Positions 52,244 to 61,855 of a stretch of 64,000 bases of DNA are shown piece by piece. Under the pieces are notes generated by a model. That model saw only the letters and a program-made list of their open reading frames with translations, did not search any database and was not told where the DNA came from. Location of the stretch: contig CAMYJF010000015.1 of assembly GCA_947258555.1 (NCBI GenBank), positions 1-64,000 on the forward strand. The letters are read 5' to 3'. Source of the stretch: an uncultured Eudoraea sp. GTDB lineage: Bacteria; Bacteroidota; Bacteroidia; Flavobacteriales; Flavobacteriaceae. Numbering within the stretch: position 1 is the stretch's first letter; the number at the start of each line of letters is the position of its first letter. Position numbers and translations under genes: made by a program.

Positions 52244-53278
52244 ATGATCCAACAGATCCCACATATAAACACTTTCCTGGCACTTGGCAAAGTTCTCCGG
52301 TCCTATAGTCAGGGTATTACCGATACCCATTCAGAATCTCTCGACACAGCAATTGAAAGAGCCTCTCAAAAGAATCCCTGGTTTACCAGAGAACATTGTG
52401 AACAAGCACTGGCGTGGTGGGGAGAATGCCTCACAGAAGATCGGATATCCTCTTGGCTTTCTGCCTATCTCCTGCCAGCAGAAAACTCAAAACGTGTCGC
52501 CCTGGTCATGGCGGGTAATATTCCTATGGTTGGATTTCACGATCTGCTATGCGTTTTATTAACCGGCCATAAGGCATTGATCAAATTATCTTCAAAAGAC
52601 GATGTGCTGCTCCCAATTATTCTGGATCTTATGTTGGAATTTGATCCGGAGCTAAGTTCCAAGATCGCCATTGCAGATGGACCTTTCAAAGGACATGAGG
52701 CAGTGATAGCCACCGGAAGTTCAAATACAGCCCGATATTTTGAATATTATTTTAAAGATATTCCGCACATAATCCGTAAAAACAGGAATGCTGTTGCCAT
52801 TTTGAATGGAGAAGAATCCGAAGAAGACCTAAGCAGGCTCGGTACAGATCTTTTTCTCTATTTCGGACTGGGTTGCCGGAATGTGTCCAAACTCTACCTA
52901 CCGGAGAAGTATGATTTTGAATTACTTTATAAAGCTATTGAACCCTATGAGAGCTTATTGAACCATCATAAATATGCCAACAACTACCACTATTATAAAG
53001 CTATTTATCTTATGGGCGGCCAGGAATTTCAAGACAAAGAGTTCGTTTTACTCAAAGAAGATACTTCCATAGCCTCCCCAATCGCCAATATTTATTTTGA
53101 GTACTTCAGGGATAGCCTCTCCCTTTTTTCTTCCCTTGATGCCAGCAAAGACGCCATTCAATGTGTAGTAGGCAAACTTGGCTACCCGGGGGAGCTCGAT
53201 TTCGGGCAAGCACAAAATCCGCAATTAGGAGATTATGCAGATGGCGTGGACACTGTTGAATTCCTGTTAAAAACATAA
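52244..53278 (+). CDS. LuxC-like acyl-CoA reductase
   Basis: This 344-aa protein resembles acyl-CoA reductases of the LuxC type (aldehyde-dehydrogenase fold). It has VALVMAGNIPMVGFHDLLCVLLTGH (about 87-111, nucleotide loop), IATGSSNTARYFEYYFKD (about 154-171) and a catalytic Cys candidate in FGLGCRNVSKLYLP (about 206-219). It would reduce acyl-CoA to an aldehyde with NADPH. No luciferase genes are present. It precedes serC, an arrangement I associate with Bacteroidota. The role is unclear; see findings. Confidence 0.85.
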   Translation: MIQQIPHINTFLALGKVLRSYSQGITDTHSESLDTAIERASQKNPWFTREHCEQALAWWGECLTEDRISSWLSAYLLPAENSKRVALVMAGNIPMVGFHDLLCVLLTGHKALIKLSSKDDVLLPIILDLMLEFDPELSSKIAIADGPFKGHEAVIATGSSNTARYFEYYFKDIPHIIRKNRNAVAILNGEESEEDLSRLGTDLFLYFGLGCRNVSKLYLPEKYDFELLYKAIEPYESLLNHHKYANNYHYYKAIYLMGGQEFQDKEFVLLKEDTSIASPIANIYFEYFRDSLSLFSSLDASKDAIQCVVGKLGYPGELDFGQAQNPQLGDYADGVDTVEFLLKT

Positions 53279-53351
53279 CGGAAATATTACACTTGCAGCC
53301 TCGCAAATTCCCTAATATTTCAGACCTTTACCGCTCCAATTTTATAGCGAA

Positions 53352-54416
53352 ATGATGAAACACAATTTTAGTCCTGGCCCTTGTATTCTCCCTAAAGAAG
53401 TTATGAAAAAAGCAGCCGATGCAGTTGTTGAACTGGACGGCATGGGACTATCCCTGATCGAGATATCCCATAGAAGTAAGGAATTCGTATCCATAATGGA
53501 AACCGCCCGTTCCCTGACATTAGACCTGTTAGGGTTGGAGGATAAGGGATATCAGGTATTATTCCTGCAAGGTGGCGCCAGTCTTCAATTCCTGATGGTC
53601 GCCTATAACCTTTTAGAAAATAAAGGGGGCTATTTGAATACAGGAACCTGGAGTTCTAAAGCGATCAAAGAAGCTAATTTGCTTGGGCAAACCGAAGTAA
53701 TTGCCTCTTCAGAAGACAAAGGATTTAATTACATACCTAAAGGGTATGATATTCCTAAAGATCTGGACTACTTTCATATCACCTCAAATAATACCATTTT
53801 CGGCACCCAACTATGGGAATTTCCCGAAACTTCCGTGCCTTTAGTATGCGATATGAGTTCTGATATCTTCTCGCGCCAGTTGGATTTCTCCAAGTTTGAC
53901 CTGATCTATGCAGGGGCACAAAAAAATATGGGTCCTGCCGGTGCTACTTTAGTAGTTATCAAAGAATCTATATTAGGAAAAGTAAGTAGAAAGATACCAT
54001 CCATGCTGGATTACTCTGTGCATCTTGGAAAAGGAAGTATGTTCAATACCCCCCCTGTTTTTGCTGTCTATACGTCCATGCTTACACTGCAGTGGCTGGT
54101 CAACCAAGGCGGAATTCCCAGTATTGAAGAAATTAATGAGAGGAAGGCCAAATTACTTTATTCTGAAATTGATCTAAATCCGCTTTTCAAAGGATATGCT
54201 GCCAAGGAGGACCGTTCCTTCATGAATGCCACTTTCACCTTAACGGATGATAAATTAAAAGACACTTTTGATGCCATGTGGAAGGATGCCGGAATTAATG
54301 GCCTGAACGGACATCGTTCAGTTGGCGGTTATCGGGCTTCAATGTACAATGCACTGACCCTTGATAGCGTCGGTGTCTTGGTAGATGTAATGAGTGATCT
54401 CGAACGCAAAGCATAA
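53352..54416 (+). CDS. serC: Phosphoserine aminotransferase
   Basis: SerC converts 3-phosphohydroxypyruvate to phosphoserine. The 354-aa PLP enzyme has NFSPGPCILPKEV (5-17), LFLQGGASLQF, DMSSDIFSR and the Schiff-base Lys in IYAGAQKNMGPAG (about 194), with C-terminal GLNGHRSVGGYRASMYNA. The second Met (53355) may be the true start. The dehydrogenase of the preceding step follows 3 bases after its stop, so the serine pathway enzymes are coupled. Confidence 0.95.
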   Translation: MMKHNFSPGPCILPKEVMKKAADAVVELDGMGLSLIEISHRSKEFVSIMETARSLTLDLLGLEDKGYQVLFLQGGASLQFLMVAYNLLENKGGYLNTGTWSSKAIKEANLLGQTEVIASSEDKGFNYIPKGYDIPKDLDYFHITSNNTIFGTQLWEFPETSVPLVCDMSSDIFSRQLDFSKFDLIYAGAQKNMGPAGATLVVIKESILGKVSRKIPSMLDYSVHLGKGSMFNTPPVFAVYTSMLTLQWLVNQGGIPSIEEINERKAKLLYSEIDLNPLFKGYAAKEDRSFMNATFTLTDDKLKDTFDAMWKDAGINGLNGHRSVGGYRASMYNALTLDSVGVLVDVMSDLERKA

Positions 54417-54419
54417 AAT

Positions 54420-55370
54420 ATGAAGATCTTAGCAAACGACGGAATATCAAAACTGGGTGTAGAAACCCTTGAAGCAGCAGGATATGAAGTGCTTACCACC
54501 AAAGTAGCCCAGGAACAACTTCCTGCCTATATAAATGAGAATCAAGTACAGGGATTGCTTGTACGAAGTGCCACGCAGGTTAGAAAAGAACTTATAGATG
54601 AATGTCCTGATTTAAAGTTGATCGGACGTGGCGGTGTCGGTATGGATAATATAGATGTGGCATATGCGCGTGAAAAAGGACTGCATGTCATAAATACACC
54701 GGCTGCCTCTTCAGGATCTGTGGCAGAATTGGTTTTTGCGCATCTATACGGTGGTGCCCGTTTTTTGTATGATGCCAATCGCAACATGCCACTCGAAGGA
54801 GACAGTAACTTCAAAAAGCTTAAAAAATCGTACGCAGGCGGATCTGAATTGAGAGGTAAAACACTTGGGATCCTCGGTTTTGGTCGAATTGGTCAGGCGA
54901 CGGCCAAGATAGGGCTAGGTAGCGGAATGAGAGTTGTTTTCCACGATCCATTTATTGAAGAGGCAACAATAGATCTCGACTTCTTCGATGGACAAAAGAT
55001 CAGCTTTCATTTTGAAAATATGTCGAAACAAGATGTCTTGAAAACCGCTGACTACCTTACACTACACGTTCCGGCACAGAAGGATTACGTAATTGGTCAG
55101 TCAGAATTCGAAATTATGAAACACGGTGTTGGATTAGTGAATGCAGCTCGTGGGGGTGTTGTGGATGAAAAGGCACTGGTAAATGCGTTGGAATCAGGGA
55201 AAGTTTCCTTTGCCGGATTGGATGTCTTTGAATCAGAACCTGCCCCTGAGATCAAGATCTTGATGCATCCTAATATATCCCTTTCGCCTCACATTGGTGC
55301 TTCGACAGGGGAAGCCCAGGATCGGATCGGACTAGAATTGGCAGAACAGATAATCGATCTGTTAAAATAA
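54420..55370 (+). CDS. D-3-phosphoglycerate dehydrogenase-like enzyme
   Basis: This is a D-2-hydroxyacid dehydrogenase of 316 aa, the short form without an ACT regulatory domain. NAD-binding GILGFGRIGQATAKIGLGSG (about 149-168), GRGGVGMDNIDV near 69-80, catalytic Arg in NAARGGVVDE (about 241-250) and His in SLSPHIGAS are present. Directly after serC, it most likely oxidises 3-phosphoglycerate for serine synthesis. Absence of the ACT domain suggests no feedback control by serine. Confidence 0.9.
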   Translation: MKILANDGISKLGVETLEAAGYEVLTTKVAQEQLPAYINENQVQGLLVRSATQVRKELIDECPDLKLIGRGGVGMDNIDVAYAREKGLHVINTPAASSGSVAELVFAHLYGGARFLYDANRNMPLEGDSNFKKLKKSYAGGSELRGKTLGILGFGRIGQATAKIGLGSGMRVVFHDPFIEEATIDLDFFDGQKISFHFENMSKQDVLKTADYLTLHVPAQKDYVIGQSEFEIMKHGVGLVNAARGGVVDEKALVNALESGKVSFAGLDVFESEPAPEIKILMHPNISLSPHIGASTGEAQDRIGLELAEQIIDLLK

Positions 55371-55449
55371 GATAATAACAAGGAAAGCCTCGAGATTCGT
55401 ACACTTTTTCGTACTTTACGAGCTTATTAACATTAACCTTTTCAATAGT

Positions 55450-56085
55450 ATGTCTGGATTATTAGATTTATTAAATAGCCCAATGGGCAAACAACTTATT
55501 AGTGGCGTTGCAGGCCAAACTGGTCAGCCGGAAAGTAAGACAGGAGATGTCCTGAGTATGGCAATGCCCCTCCTCCTTGGAGCCATGAAAAAAAATGCAT
55601 CTACCCCCGATGGTGCTGCAGGATTAATGAATGCCTTATCATCTAAGCACGATGGCGGGATTTTGGATGATCTAGGTGGATTGTTCGGCGGTGGCGTTGA
55701 TAGCAGTGTTATGGACGATGGTGCTGGTATCCTTGGCCATGTTTTTGGTAAAAAGCAAGCCAATGTTGAAAATGCATTGAGCCAACGCTCAGGTGTAGAT
55801 TCAGGGTCAATAGGAAATATCCTAAAGATCGCTGCACCACTTGTAATGGGATTTCTCGGAAAGCAACAACGACAAAGCAACGTATCTGATGCTTCCGGAT
55901 TATCATCAATGCTCGGAAATATGATGGGCGGCCAACCTAAGCAGAGTCAAAGTTTAATTGAAAGTTTGCTGGATCAGGATGGAGATGGCAGTGTAATTGA
56001 TGATGTAGCCGAAATGGTCATGAACTCTGGCGGCAAGAAAAAAGGCGGATTAGGCGGCCTCCTGGGCGGCTTGTTCAAGCGCTAG
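55450..56085 (+). CDS. DUF937 domain protein
   Basis: This 211-aa protein has DUF937 features: an N-terminal GLLDLLNSPMGKQLISGVAGQTG, repeated Gly-Met-Leu-rich helices (MAMPLLLGAMKKNAS, APLVMGFLGKQQ), an Asp-rich calcium-like loop LLDQDGDGSVIDDVAEMV (about 178-195) and a Lys/Gly-rich C-terminus ending GGLGGLLGGLFKR. Similar proteins are widespread and mostly uncharacterised. It has no signal peptide. It is followed by a strong terminator. Confidence 0.85.
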   Translation: MSGLLDLLNSPMGKQLISGVAGQTGQPESKTGDVLSMAMPLLLGAMKKNASTPDGAAGLMNALSSKHDGGILDDLGGLFGGGVDSSVMDDGAGILGHVFGKKQANVENALSQRSGVDSGSIGNILKIAAPLVMGFLGKQQRQSNVSDASGLSSMLGNMMGGQPKQSQSLIESLLDQDGDGSVIDDVAEMVMNSGGKKKGGLGGLLGGLFKR

Positions 56086-56110
56086 GAATTTCTTAACGAT
56101 AATTAACAGA

Positions 56111-56138
56111 ACCATCGGCCAACGCCGATGGTTTTTTT
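56111..56138 (+). terminator. Rho-independent terminator after the DUF937 gene
   Basis: A 9-bp perfect stem ACCATCGGC / GCCGATGGT (56111-56119 with 56124-56132) has a 4-base loop, then a run of seven T including the last stem base. It lies 25 bases after the stop. Confidence 0.93.
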
Positions 56139-56168
56139 GTATCTTACTATTAAGGGAAAGATCACGCT

Positions 56169-56621
56169 ATGAGAAAACTCGTTAGTTACATTTTGGCACT
56201 CGCCGTAGTTGCACTATTGGGCAATTGTGGTGCATCCAAAAAGGAGGTTAATATTACCGAAGATGAGAAACAGACCTTTACGGCTGCAGGGAATGATACA
56301 GTAACCATTGGCAGTGAGGAATCCAACTACGAGATCATAATTATAGAGCCCGGATTTAATAGATGGCTTCTTAGTATTGCGCAACCCAGGGGCTATTATT
56401 CTCAATCCTATATGGAAACAAGGAACAGGATCTTTGTAATAGAATGGAATAACCGTGTGCTTATGCCTGGCCAATATTCACCCCTTCTTTACGAAATGCA
56501 AATCAATTACGACCTCTATACTGATTATGGCTATGAGGTGAACTATCAGCTCTATAATTATTTTATCTATTTCCAGCGAAAATACAGACAGCGATTAGGC
56601 CCGTTCTTGCCCAGAATTTAG
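56169..56621 (+). CDS. Lipoprotein of unknown function (DUF6146-like)
   Basis: This 150-aa lipoprotein has lipobox LGNC (Cys20). The mature part contains the aromatic-rich stretch EPGFNRWLLSIAQPRGYYSQSYMETRNRIFVIEWNNR (about 63-99) and many Tyr near the C-terminus (NYDLYTDYGYEVNYQLYNYFIYF). I recall this as the DUF6146 family of Flavobacteriia; the name is from memory. Function is unknown, and it probably faces the periplasm. A small membrane protein gene follows 22 bases after the stop. Confidence 0.72.
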   Translation: MRKLVSYILALAVVALLGNCGASKKEVNITEDEKQTFTAAGNDTVTIGSEESNYEIIIIEPGFNRWLLSIAQPRGYYSQSYMETRNRIFVIEWNNRVLMPGQYSPLLYEMQINYDLYTDYGYEVNYQLYNYFIYFQRKYRQRLGPFLPRI

Positions 56622-56643
56622 ATTTGCATATTTTTGCAGACCG

Positions 56644-56961
56644 ATGAAAAAATTAAAAGAACGCTGGGGCATCACCTCTAATTTTCAACTTCTGATCATC
56701 TTGATCGTTTTTGCTGTAACCGGCTCAGCTTCTGTATGGGTAGCAAAGCCCTTTTTGGCCTGGGTTGGCCTGGACCGCTCTAACTTTCCTGATGCAGCCT
56801 GGAGCGGATGGGTATATTGGACGCTGCGACTGATACTAATTTTTCCTTTTTATCAGGTATTACTTGTCTTCTTTGGTTTTGTATTTGGGCAATTCAAATT
56901 CTTCTGGGCATTTGAAAAGAAAATGCTTAGGGCCATTGGATTGGGTTTCCTTCTTAAATAA
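56644..56961 (+). CDS. Small membrane protein (DUF6787-like)
   Basis: This 105-aa protein has two membrane segments (about 16-38 and 58-82), a basic N-terminus MKKLKERWGITSNFQLL, a WSGWVYWTLRLILIFPFYQVLLV stretch and a basic C-terminus (FWAFEKKMLRAIG). It resembles the DUF6787 family found with the preceding lipoprotein in Flavobacteriia (name from memory). Function is unknown; the conserved pairing suggests joint action at the inner membrane and periplasm. Confidence 0.7.
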   Translation: MKKLKERWGITSNFQLLIILIVFAVTGSASVWVAKPFLAWVGLDRSNFPDAAWSGWVYWTLRLILIFPFYQVLLVFFGFVFGQFKFFWAFEKKMLRAIGLGFLLK

Positions 56962-57023
56962 AACCTAAATCGCTTCTAACCACTAGTAATTTACTTCCAA
57001 TTTTACGTACTTGTGCGATCTTT

Positions 57024-59261
57024 ATGAGACCCTTTTTTCAAATACTTATCGCATTCTGTTGTTTCTCATTATCTGCTCAAAAGCAGCTGACAGGAAGTGT
57101 CTATGACACAGCAACTAAGGAACCCTTAGAGCAAGTAAGCGTTTACTTTCCTGAACTGGAATTGGGAACGGTAACCACCGCAGATGGCCGCTTTCAATTA
57201 AGCAACTTACCGTCTGGCACATTTAAAATAATCATATCATATTTGGGGTATAAGACTTATTCTGCCCCAGTAGATCTAAGCACAACATCCAACATTGATG
57301 TTGCCCTTGAACAGAGCGCTATTGAGATGAAGGAAGTTATACTAGCAACTCCTTTCCATAAGCTTCAGCGCGAGAATGTCATGAAGGTAGAACAGGTACA
57401 AATAGAAGCGCTCCAGAAAACAGGGGCTCCTACCCTATCAGAAGGATTGGCTACCATCCCCGGCGTAAGTACAGTAAGCACTGGTATTGGCATTGGGAAA
57501 CCTGTCATCAGAGGTCTAAGCTATAATCGGGTTGTGGTCTATGCACAACATATCCGCTTGGAGAATCAACAATTTGGCGATGAGCATGGCCTGGGCCTGA
57601 GCGATAATGGACTGGAAAGTGTAGAGCTTATCAAAGGTCCTGCATCGCTACTATATGGTTCCGATGCGCTGGGGGGTGTACTCTATTTGAATCCGGAACG
57701 ATTTGCCAATCCAAATACAGGCATGGGGGATATCAACCTGAATTATTTTTCGAATACCCAGGGATATAAAACCAATGGTGGCTACAAATGGTCTGGCGAT
57801 GCCATGAAGTACCTGGTAAGGATCGGTGGGAGCTCACATGCCGACTACCAGGATGGAAACGGGACACGTATTACAAATAGTAGATTTCAGGATCGGGATG
57901 TGAAGCTCGGACTTGGGTATCGTGCGGGTTCTTTTAAAACCGACTTACGCTACAATTTCAATACTTCCGAATTGGGATTGCCCGAGGAGTTAGGCGTACA
58001 GACAACGGAAAGAGAGCCCATGCTACCAAGCCAGGAGCTGGATAATCATATGCTCAGTTTGAGATCGACTCTATTCTTTGATCGTTCCAGTCTGAAAGCA
58101 ACCCTTGGCTACAGCACAAATGAAAGAAAAGAATTTGAGGATGACGAAGAAGAGATCGCCGCTATTGAGGAAGAAGAAGGCCCCGCGCTTGATATGAAAT
58201 TGAATACACTCAGCTATAATTTGCAATATCAATTGCCCTCAGGCAAGAAATTAGAGACCGTGGTAGGCTTACAAGGCATGCGACAAGAGAACGAGAATTC
58301 CGGGGAAGAGGTTTTAATACCGGATGCTCTTACTAAGGACTTTGGCATCATGGCTACTTCTCATATTCATCTCGGCAAAAGCGATATTCAATTAGGTATC
58401 CGCTATGATACAAGGGCCATCGAAGGAGAAGCCAGTGGCCTGCCTTCTGAAGAAGGGTATATAGCCCCTATTGATGTCGATTTTAGCAATTTTAACCTCG
58501 CCCTGGGTTATCGGATCGATTTGGGTAGTAAAATGATCGGGCGTATTAACCTGGCCTCAGGATTTCGTGCACCCAATTTAGCCGAGCTTACTTCTAATGG
58601 TGTACATGAAGGAACAAACCGTTACGAAATAGGAAATCCCGATTTGGGCAATGAGAAGAATTTTCAAGTAGACCTGGCTCTGGAATATGCAGATGAGCAC
58701 ATTGAATTTACTGTAAACGGCTTTCATAATGCCGTTAAGGATTTTATTTATATCGAACCTACCGGCAGCATGATAGACGGAAATAACGTTTTTGAGTATC
58801 TGCAACAAAATGCCGTTTTGTACGGCGGAGAAGTTGGGGCACATTTTCATCCGCATCCATTGGATTGGTTACACCTGGAAAGCACCTATCAATTAGTGAT
58901 CGGAGAGTTGGATGATGATAGTGATATCCCCTTGGTTCCTGCCAATAGCTGGCGAAATACCTTGCGTATAGAAAGCCAGAAGAAGAGTGCAGATCTTGGC
59001 CGTGCCTATGCCTTTGTCACCTTGCATTCAGTGGCAGACCAGGATCGGGTAAGTTTTTACGAAACATCCACAAATGGTTATAACCTGTTGGATCTGGGTG
59101 CAGGGGCTAATCTGAATTTTATTGATAAAGGGGTCAGCCTGAGGATCAGCGTGAATAATGTCCTGGACAAACTGTATTTTGCCCATTTGTCCCGCTTAAA
59201 AGCTGATGGGTTGGCAAATGCCGGAAGAAATATAAATATGGGATTGAGCTGGGTGTTCTAA
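57024..59261 (+). CDS. TonB-dependent outer-membrane receptor
   Basis: This is a 745-aa outer-membrane receptor. It has a signal peptide (about 1-19, ending LSAQ), a carboxypeptidase-regulatory-like beta-sandwich (about 20-105, TGSVYDTATKEPLEQVSVYFP), a plug domain (about 120-225, with PGVSTVSTGIGIGKPVIRGLSYNRV and LIKGPASLLYGSDALGGVLYL), and a beta-barrel ending in a terminal Phe (SWVF). There is an acidic loop (EFEDDEEEIAAIEEEEG) near 372-388. Substrate is unknown; there is no SusD or siderophore gene nearby. Metal or haem import is possible. Confidence 0.93.
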   Translation: MRPFFQILIAFCCFSLSAQKQLTGSVYDTATKEPLEQVSVYFPELELGTVTTADGRFQLSNLPSGTFKIIISYLGYKTYSAPVDLSTTSNIDVALEQSAIEMKEVILATPFHKLQRENVMKVEQVQIEALQKTGAPTLSEGLATIPGVSTVSTGIGIGKPVIRGLSYNRVVVYAQHIRLENQQFGDEHGLGLSDNGLESVELIKGPASLLYGSDALGGVLYLNPERFANPNTGMGDINLNYFSNTQGYKTNGGYKWSGDAMKYLVRIGGSSHADYQDGNGTRITNSRFQDRDVKLGLGYRAGSFKTDLRYNFNTSELGLPEELGVQTTEREPMLPSQELDNHMLSLRSTLFFDRSSLKATLGYSTNERKEFEDDEEEIAAIEEEEGPALDMKLNTLSYNLQYQLPSGKKLETVVGLQGMRQENENSGEEVLIPDALTKDFGIMATSHIHLGKSDIQLGIRYDTRAIEGEASGLPSEEGYIAPIDVDFSNFNLALGYRIDLGSKMIGRINLASGFRAPNLAELTSNGVHEGTNRYEIGNPDLGNEKNFQVDLALEYADEHIEFTVNGFHNAVKDFIYIEPTGSMIDGNNVFEYLQQNAVLYGGEVGAHFHPHPLDWLHLESTYQLVIGELDDDSDIPLVPANSWRNTLRIESQKKSADLGRAYAFVTLHSVADQDRVSFYETSTNGYNLLDLGAGANLNFIDKGVSLRISVNNVLDKLYFAHLSRLKADGLANAGRNINMGLSWVF

Positions 59262-59269
59262 AAGGAATT

Positions 59270-59581
59270 TTAAGTCACCTCCTCAGCCGTAGTTTCAACA
59301 ACTTTTTCTTTTTTAGCCCCTTTTAAGAGATAGGTATATATCCACATAAGGGTAAAGGTTGGAATGATATCCATGCCGGGCATCAATTCCTCGACGAAGG
59401 TTATAAAACCTGCGGCCTTGCCTGTTCTGCCTTTATACATTCGTGTCATCAACCATCCTGCAAGGGGTGCCCATATGACATCGGAAAATGCACCGATTCC
59501 CGGGATAATAAAACTAGCCATTCCCAGGGCATCAAATAATAGTCCGAGAAATAAATATTTGAATTTGTTGTCGTCTTTCAT
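59270..59581 (-). CDS. Small membrane protein of unknown function
   Basis: This 103-aa protein has three hydrophobic segments (about 8-28, 30-45 and 68-88), typical of a small inner-membrane protein. It reads LFLGLLFDALGMASFIIPGIGAFSDVIWAPLAGWLMTRMYKG, and ends in a Lys/Glu-rich tail. Similar proteins occur in Flavobacteriia. Function is unknown. The start ATG at 59581 is preceded by no clear promoter box. It is convergent with the TonB receptor (8-base gap). Confidence 0.7.
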   Translation of the reverse strand: MKDDNKFKYLFLGLLFDALGMASFIIPGIGAFSDVIWAPLAGWLMTRMYKGRTGKAAGFITFVEELMPGMDIIPTFTLMWIYTYLLKGAKKEKVVETTAEEVT

Positions 59582-59646
59582 AAAATTTAAAAATAGGGGT
59601 TCCGTCTTTGCAAGGCAAAAAGGATGCCGAACTTTGGGACCTCAGA

Positions 59647-60261
59647 TCAGGATAGATCCGAGCTGATCAGGCGTAAAAATTCGTTCCTGGTTTCATTATT
59701 TTTAAAAGCCCCCCGGAATCCGGAAGTTGTAGTCACCGAATTCTGTTTTTGCACCCCTCGCATCATCATACACATATGGGCAGCTTCAATAACAACAGCA
59801 ACGCCCTTAGGTTTTAGGGTGTTATTAATACAATTTACTATCTCATCAGTTAGTCGTTCCTGCACCTGTAGCCTTCTGGCAAACACATCCACTACCCTGG
59901 GTATTTTACTTAAACCTACAATATGCCCATTTGGTATGTAGGCAATATGGGCTTTCCCAAAAAATGGAAGCATATGATGCTCACAGAGGGAATAGATCTC
60001 AATGTCTTTAATGATCACCATTTCATTATAAGACTCTTCAAACATGGCACTTTGGAGTATCTCCACTGCATCCTGCTTATAGCCTTGGGTAAGAAATAAC
60101 ATAGCCTTGGCAGCACGTTCGGGAGTTTTTACCAATCCTTCGCGCTTTACATCTTCTCCGATCTCATCAATGATCCTGGAATAACGCTCCTGGATGTCTT
60201 TGGTGATTTCAATATTGTATTCTTCTAAATTTTTATAAGGGGCCATATAGATTTTTGGCAT
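59647..60261 (-). CDS. folE: GTP cyclohydrolase I
   Basis: FolE makes dihydroneopterin triphosphate from GTP, the entry to folate and other pterins. The 204-aa protein has the zinc-ligand motif [10 protein letters not shown] (Cys93, His96), a second Cys164 ([11 protein letters not shown]) and substrate-binding segments [12 protein letters not shown] and [11 protein letters not shown]. The N-terminal extension (residues 1-15) may vary: ATG at 60246 gives MAPYKN as an alternative start. It is followed by an intergenic gap of 65 bases. Confidence 0.95.
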   Translation of the reverse strand: MPKIYMAPYKNLEEYNIEITKDIQERYSRIIDEIGEDVKREGLVKTPERAAKAMLFLTQGYKQDAVEILQSAMFEESYNEMVIIKDIEIYSLCEHHMLPFFGKAHIAYIPNGHIVGLSKIPRVVDVFARRLQVQERLTDEIVNCINNTLKPKGVAVVIEAAHMCMMMRGVQKQNSVTTTSGFRGAFKNNETRNEFLRLISSDLS

Positions 60262-60382
60262 TTATTATTTTACAATAGGTCGTGCTATGAACTAAAAAAT
60301 TAACAGGCTTTTTTGCGAAGGCTCAAATTAAGGCTTAAAAGTGATATCTCCATATATTTTGTAAAGCTTCCGATCGGATATT

Positions 60383-60412
60383 TTGACACCAATATCTGAA
60401 TATCTACTTTCG
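60383..60412 (+). promoter_or_regulatory. Candidate promoter of the LolD-like gene
   Basis: TTG (60383-60385), a 19-base spacer and TACTTTCG (60405-60412), one mismatch from TAnnTTTG, 16 bases before the ATG at 60429. Confidence 0.5.
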
Positions 60413-60428
60413 TAACCGAATTCCGGCT

Positions 60429-61094
60429 ATGATCAAAGCGAGCAATATTAAAAAGTCTTTTGGATCCCTTGACGTGTTAAAAGGGGTGGATCTCATTATA
60501 AAAGAAGGTGAAGTGGTCTCAATAGTAGGTGCCTCAGGTGCCGGTAAGACCACCCTGTTGCAGATCCTGGGAACACTAGATGATCCGTCCAATGCCGATA
60601 AGAGCAGTCTGCGCATCAATGATGTAGAGATCAGCGAACTTTCCGAAAAGGAACTAGCCCGCTTTAGAAATGAGCAAATAGGCTTTATTTTTCAATTCCA
60701 CCAGTTGCTCCCTGAATTTACCGCTATAGAAAATGTGTGCATTCCTGCATACATAGGTCAGAAATCCAAACAGGAATCCGAAGCACGCGCTACTGAATTG
60801 TTGACATTCCTTGGATTAAAAGACAGGCTACATCACAAACCCAATGCCCTTTCCGGCGGGGAACAACAACGTGTGGCCGTCGCCCGAGCCCTAATGAACA
60901 AGCCGGCTGTCCTTCTGGCAGATGAACCCAGCGGGAATTTGGATTCTGAGAGTGCCGATAGACTGCACAAGCTCTTTTTTGAACTCAGAGAAAAAATGGG
61001 CCAAACGATCATCATTGTTACCCACAATGAGGAATTGGCCGCAATGGCTGACAGAAAACTTACCATGGTTGACGGTCAAATTATTGATTCATGA
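60429..61094 (+). CDS. ABC transporter ATP-binding protein (LolD-like)
   Basis: This 221-aa ATPase is of the LolD/MacB subgroup. Its P-loop is GASGAGKTT (34-42), the Q-loop [18 protein letters not shown] is typical of LolD (about 87-104), the signature is LSGGEQQR (141-148), Walker B is [12 protein letters not shown] and the H-loop VTHNEE lies near 197-202. LolD works with a LolC/E-type permease in lipoprotein release or other export; no permease gene is in the window. It overlaps the TIGR02757 gene by 4 bases. Confidence 0.9.
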   Translation: MIKASNIKKSFGSLDVLKGVDLIIKEGEVVSIVGASGAGKTTLLQILGTLDDPSNADKSSLRINDVEISELSEKELARFRNEQIGFIFQFHQLLPEFTAIENVCIPAYIGQKSKQESEARATELLTFLGLKDRLHHKPNALSGGEQQRVAVARALMNKPAVLLADEPSGNLDSESADRLHKLFFELREKMGQTIIIVTHNEELAAMADRKLTMVDGQIIDS

Positions 61095-61846
61095 TATCGT
61101 ATCTCAAGGCATTTCTCGATGAGAAAGCAGATCAGTATAATCACCCCGACTTTATAGCATCAGACCCCATTCAGATCCCTCATCGGTTTACACGAAAGGA
61201 GGATATTGAGATCAGTGGCTTTCTGACGGCAACTATTGCCTGGGGTAACCGAAAGAGCATAATTAATAATGCAGGTCGTCTTATGGACTTGTTGGGCAAT
61301 TCTCCCTATGATTTTGTCATGGAACACCAAGAGAAACATTTGCAACCTCTTGAATCCTTTTTACATCGAACCTTTAACAGTACGGATGCAAAAACCTTTA
61401 TGCGTGGGTTGAAACACATTTATACAAACCACGGCGGCATGGAGTATGTATTCTCCGGGCATGGCACAGATCTGCAAAAGGCCATTTCAAGATTTAAGAA
61501 TACTTTCTTTGAGATCCCCCATCTCCCAAGGACTGAAAAACATATTTCAGATCCCTCAAAAGGTTCGGCGGCAAAACGCATCAATATGTACCTGCGCTGG
61601 ATGGTGCGGAACGACAATCGGGGGGTGGATTTTGGCTTGTGGCCTTCAATTTCTCCCTCAAATCTTAGTTGTCCGCTCGATGTACACTCCGGGAATATTG
61701 CGCGTAAACTTAAATTACTGCAGCGCAAACAGAACGATGCCAAGGCCTTGAATGAATTAGATTCGGCCTTACGTAAACTGGATCCTATAGACCCGGTTAA
61801 GTACGACTTTGCCCTTTTTGGATTAGGGGTTTTTGAAGATTTTTAA
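61091..61846 (+). CDS. TIGR02757 family protein
   Basis: This 251-aa protein matches the uncharacterised TIGR02757 family, with the start [29 protein letters not shown] and [22 protein letters not shown] (about 37-58). The segment [24 protein letters not shown] (about 159-182) and the closing [18 protein letters not shown] are also family-typical. No enzymatic motif is known to me. Translational coupling to the LolD-like ATPase (4-base overlap) suggests a shared process, but that is only positional. Confidence 0.87.
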   Translation: MISYLKAFLDEKADQYNHPDFIASDPIQIPHRFTRKEDIEISGFLTATIAWGNRKSIINNAGRLMDLLGNSPYDFVMEHQEKHLQPLESFLHRTFNSTDAKTFMRGLKHIYTNHGGMEYVFSGHGTDLQKAISRFKNTFFEIPHLPRTEKHISDPSKGSAAKRINMYLRWMVRNDNRGVDFGLWPSISPSNLSCPLDVHSGNIARKLKLLQRKQNDAKALNELDSALRKLDPIDPVKYDFALFGLGVFEDF

Positions 61847-61855
61847 AGCTGCGGT

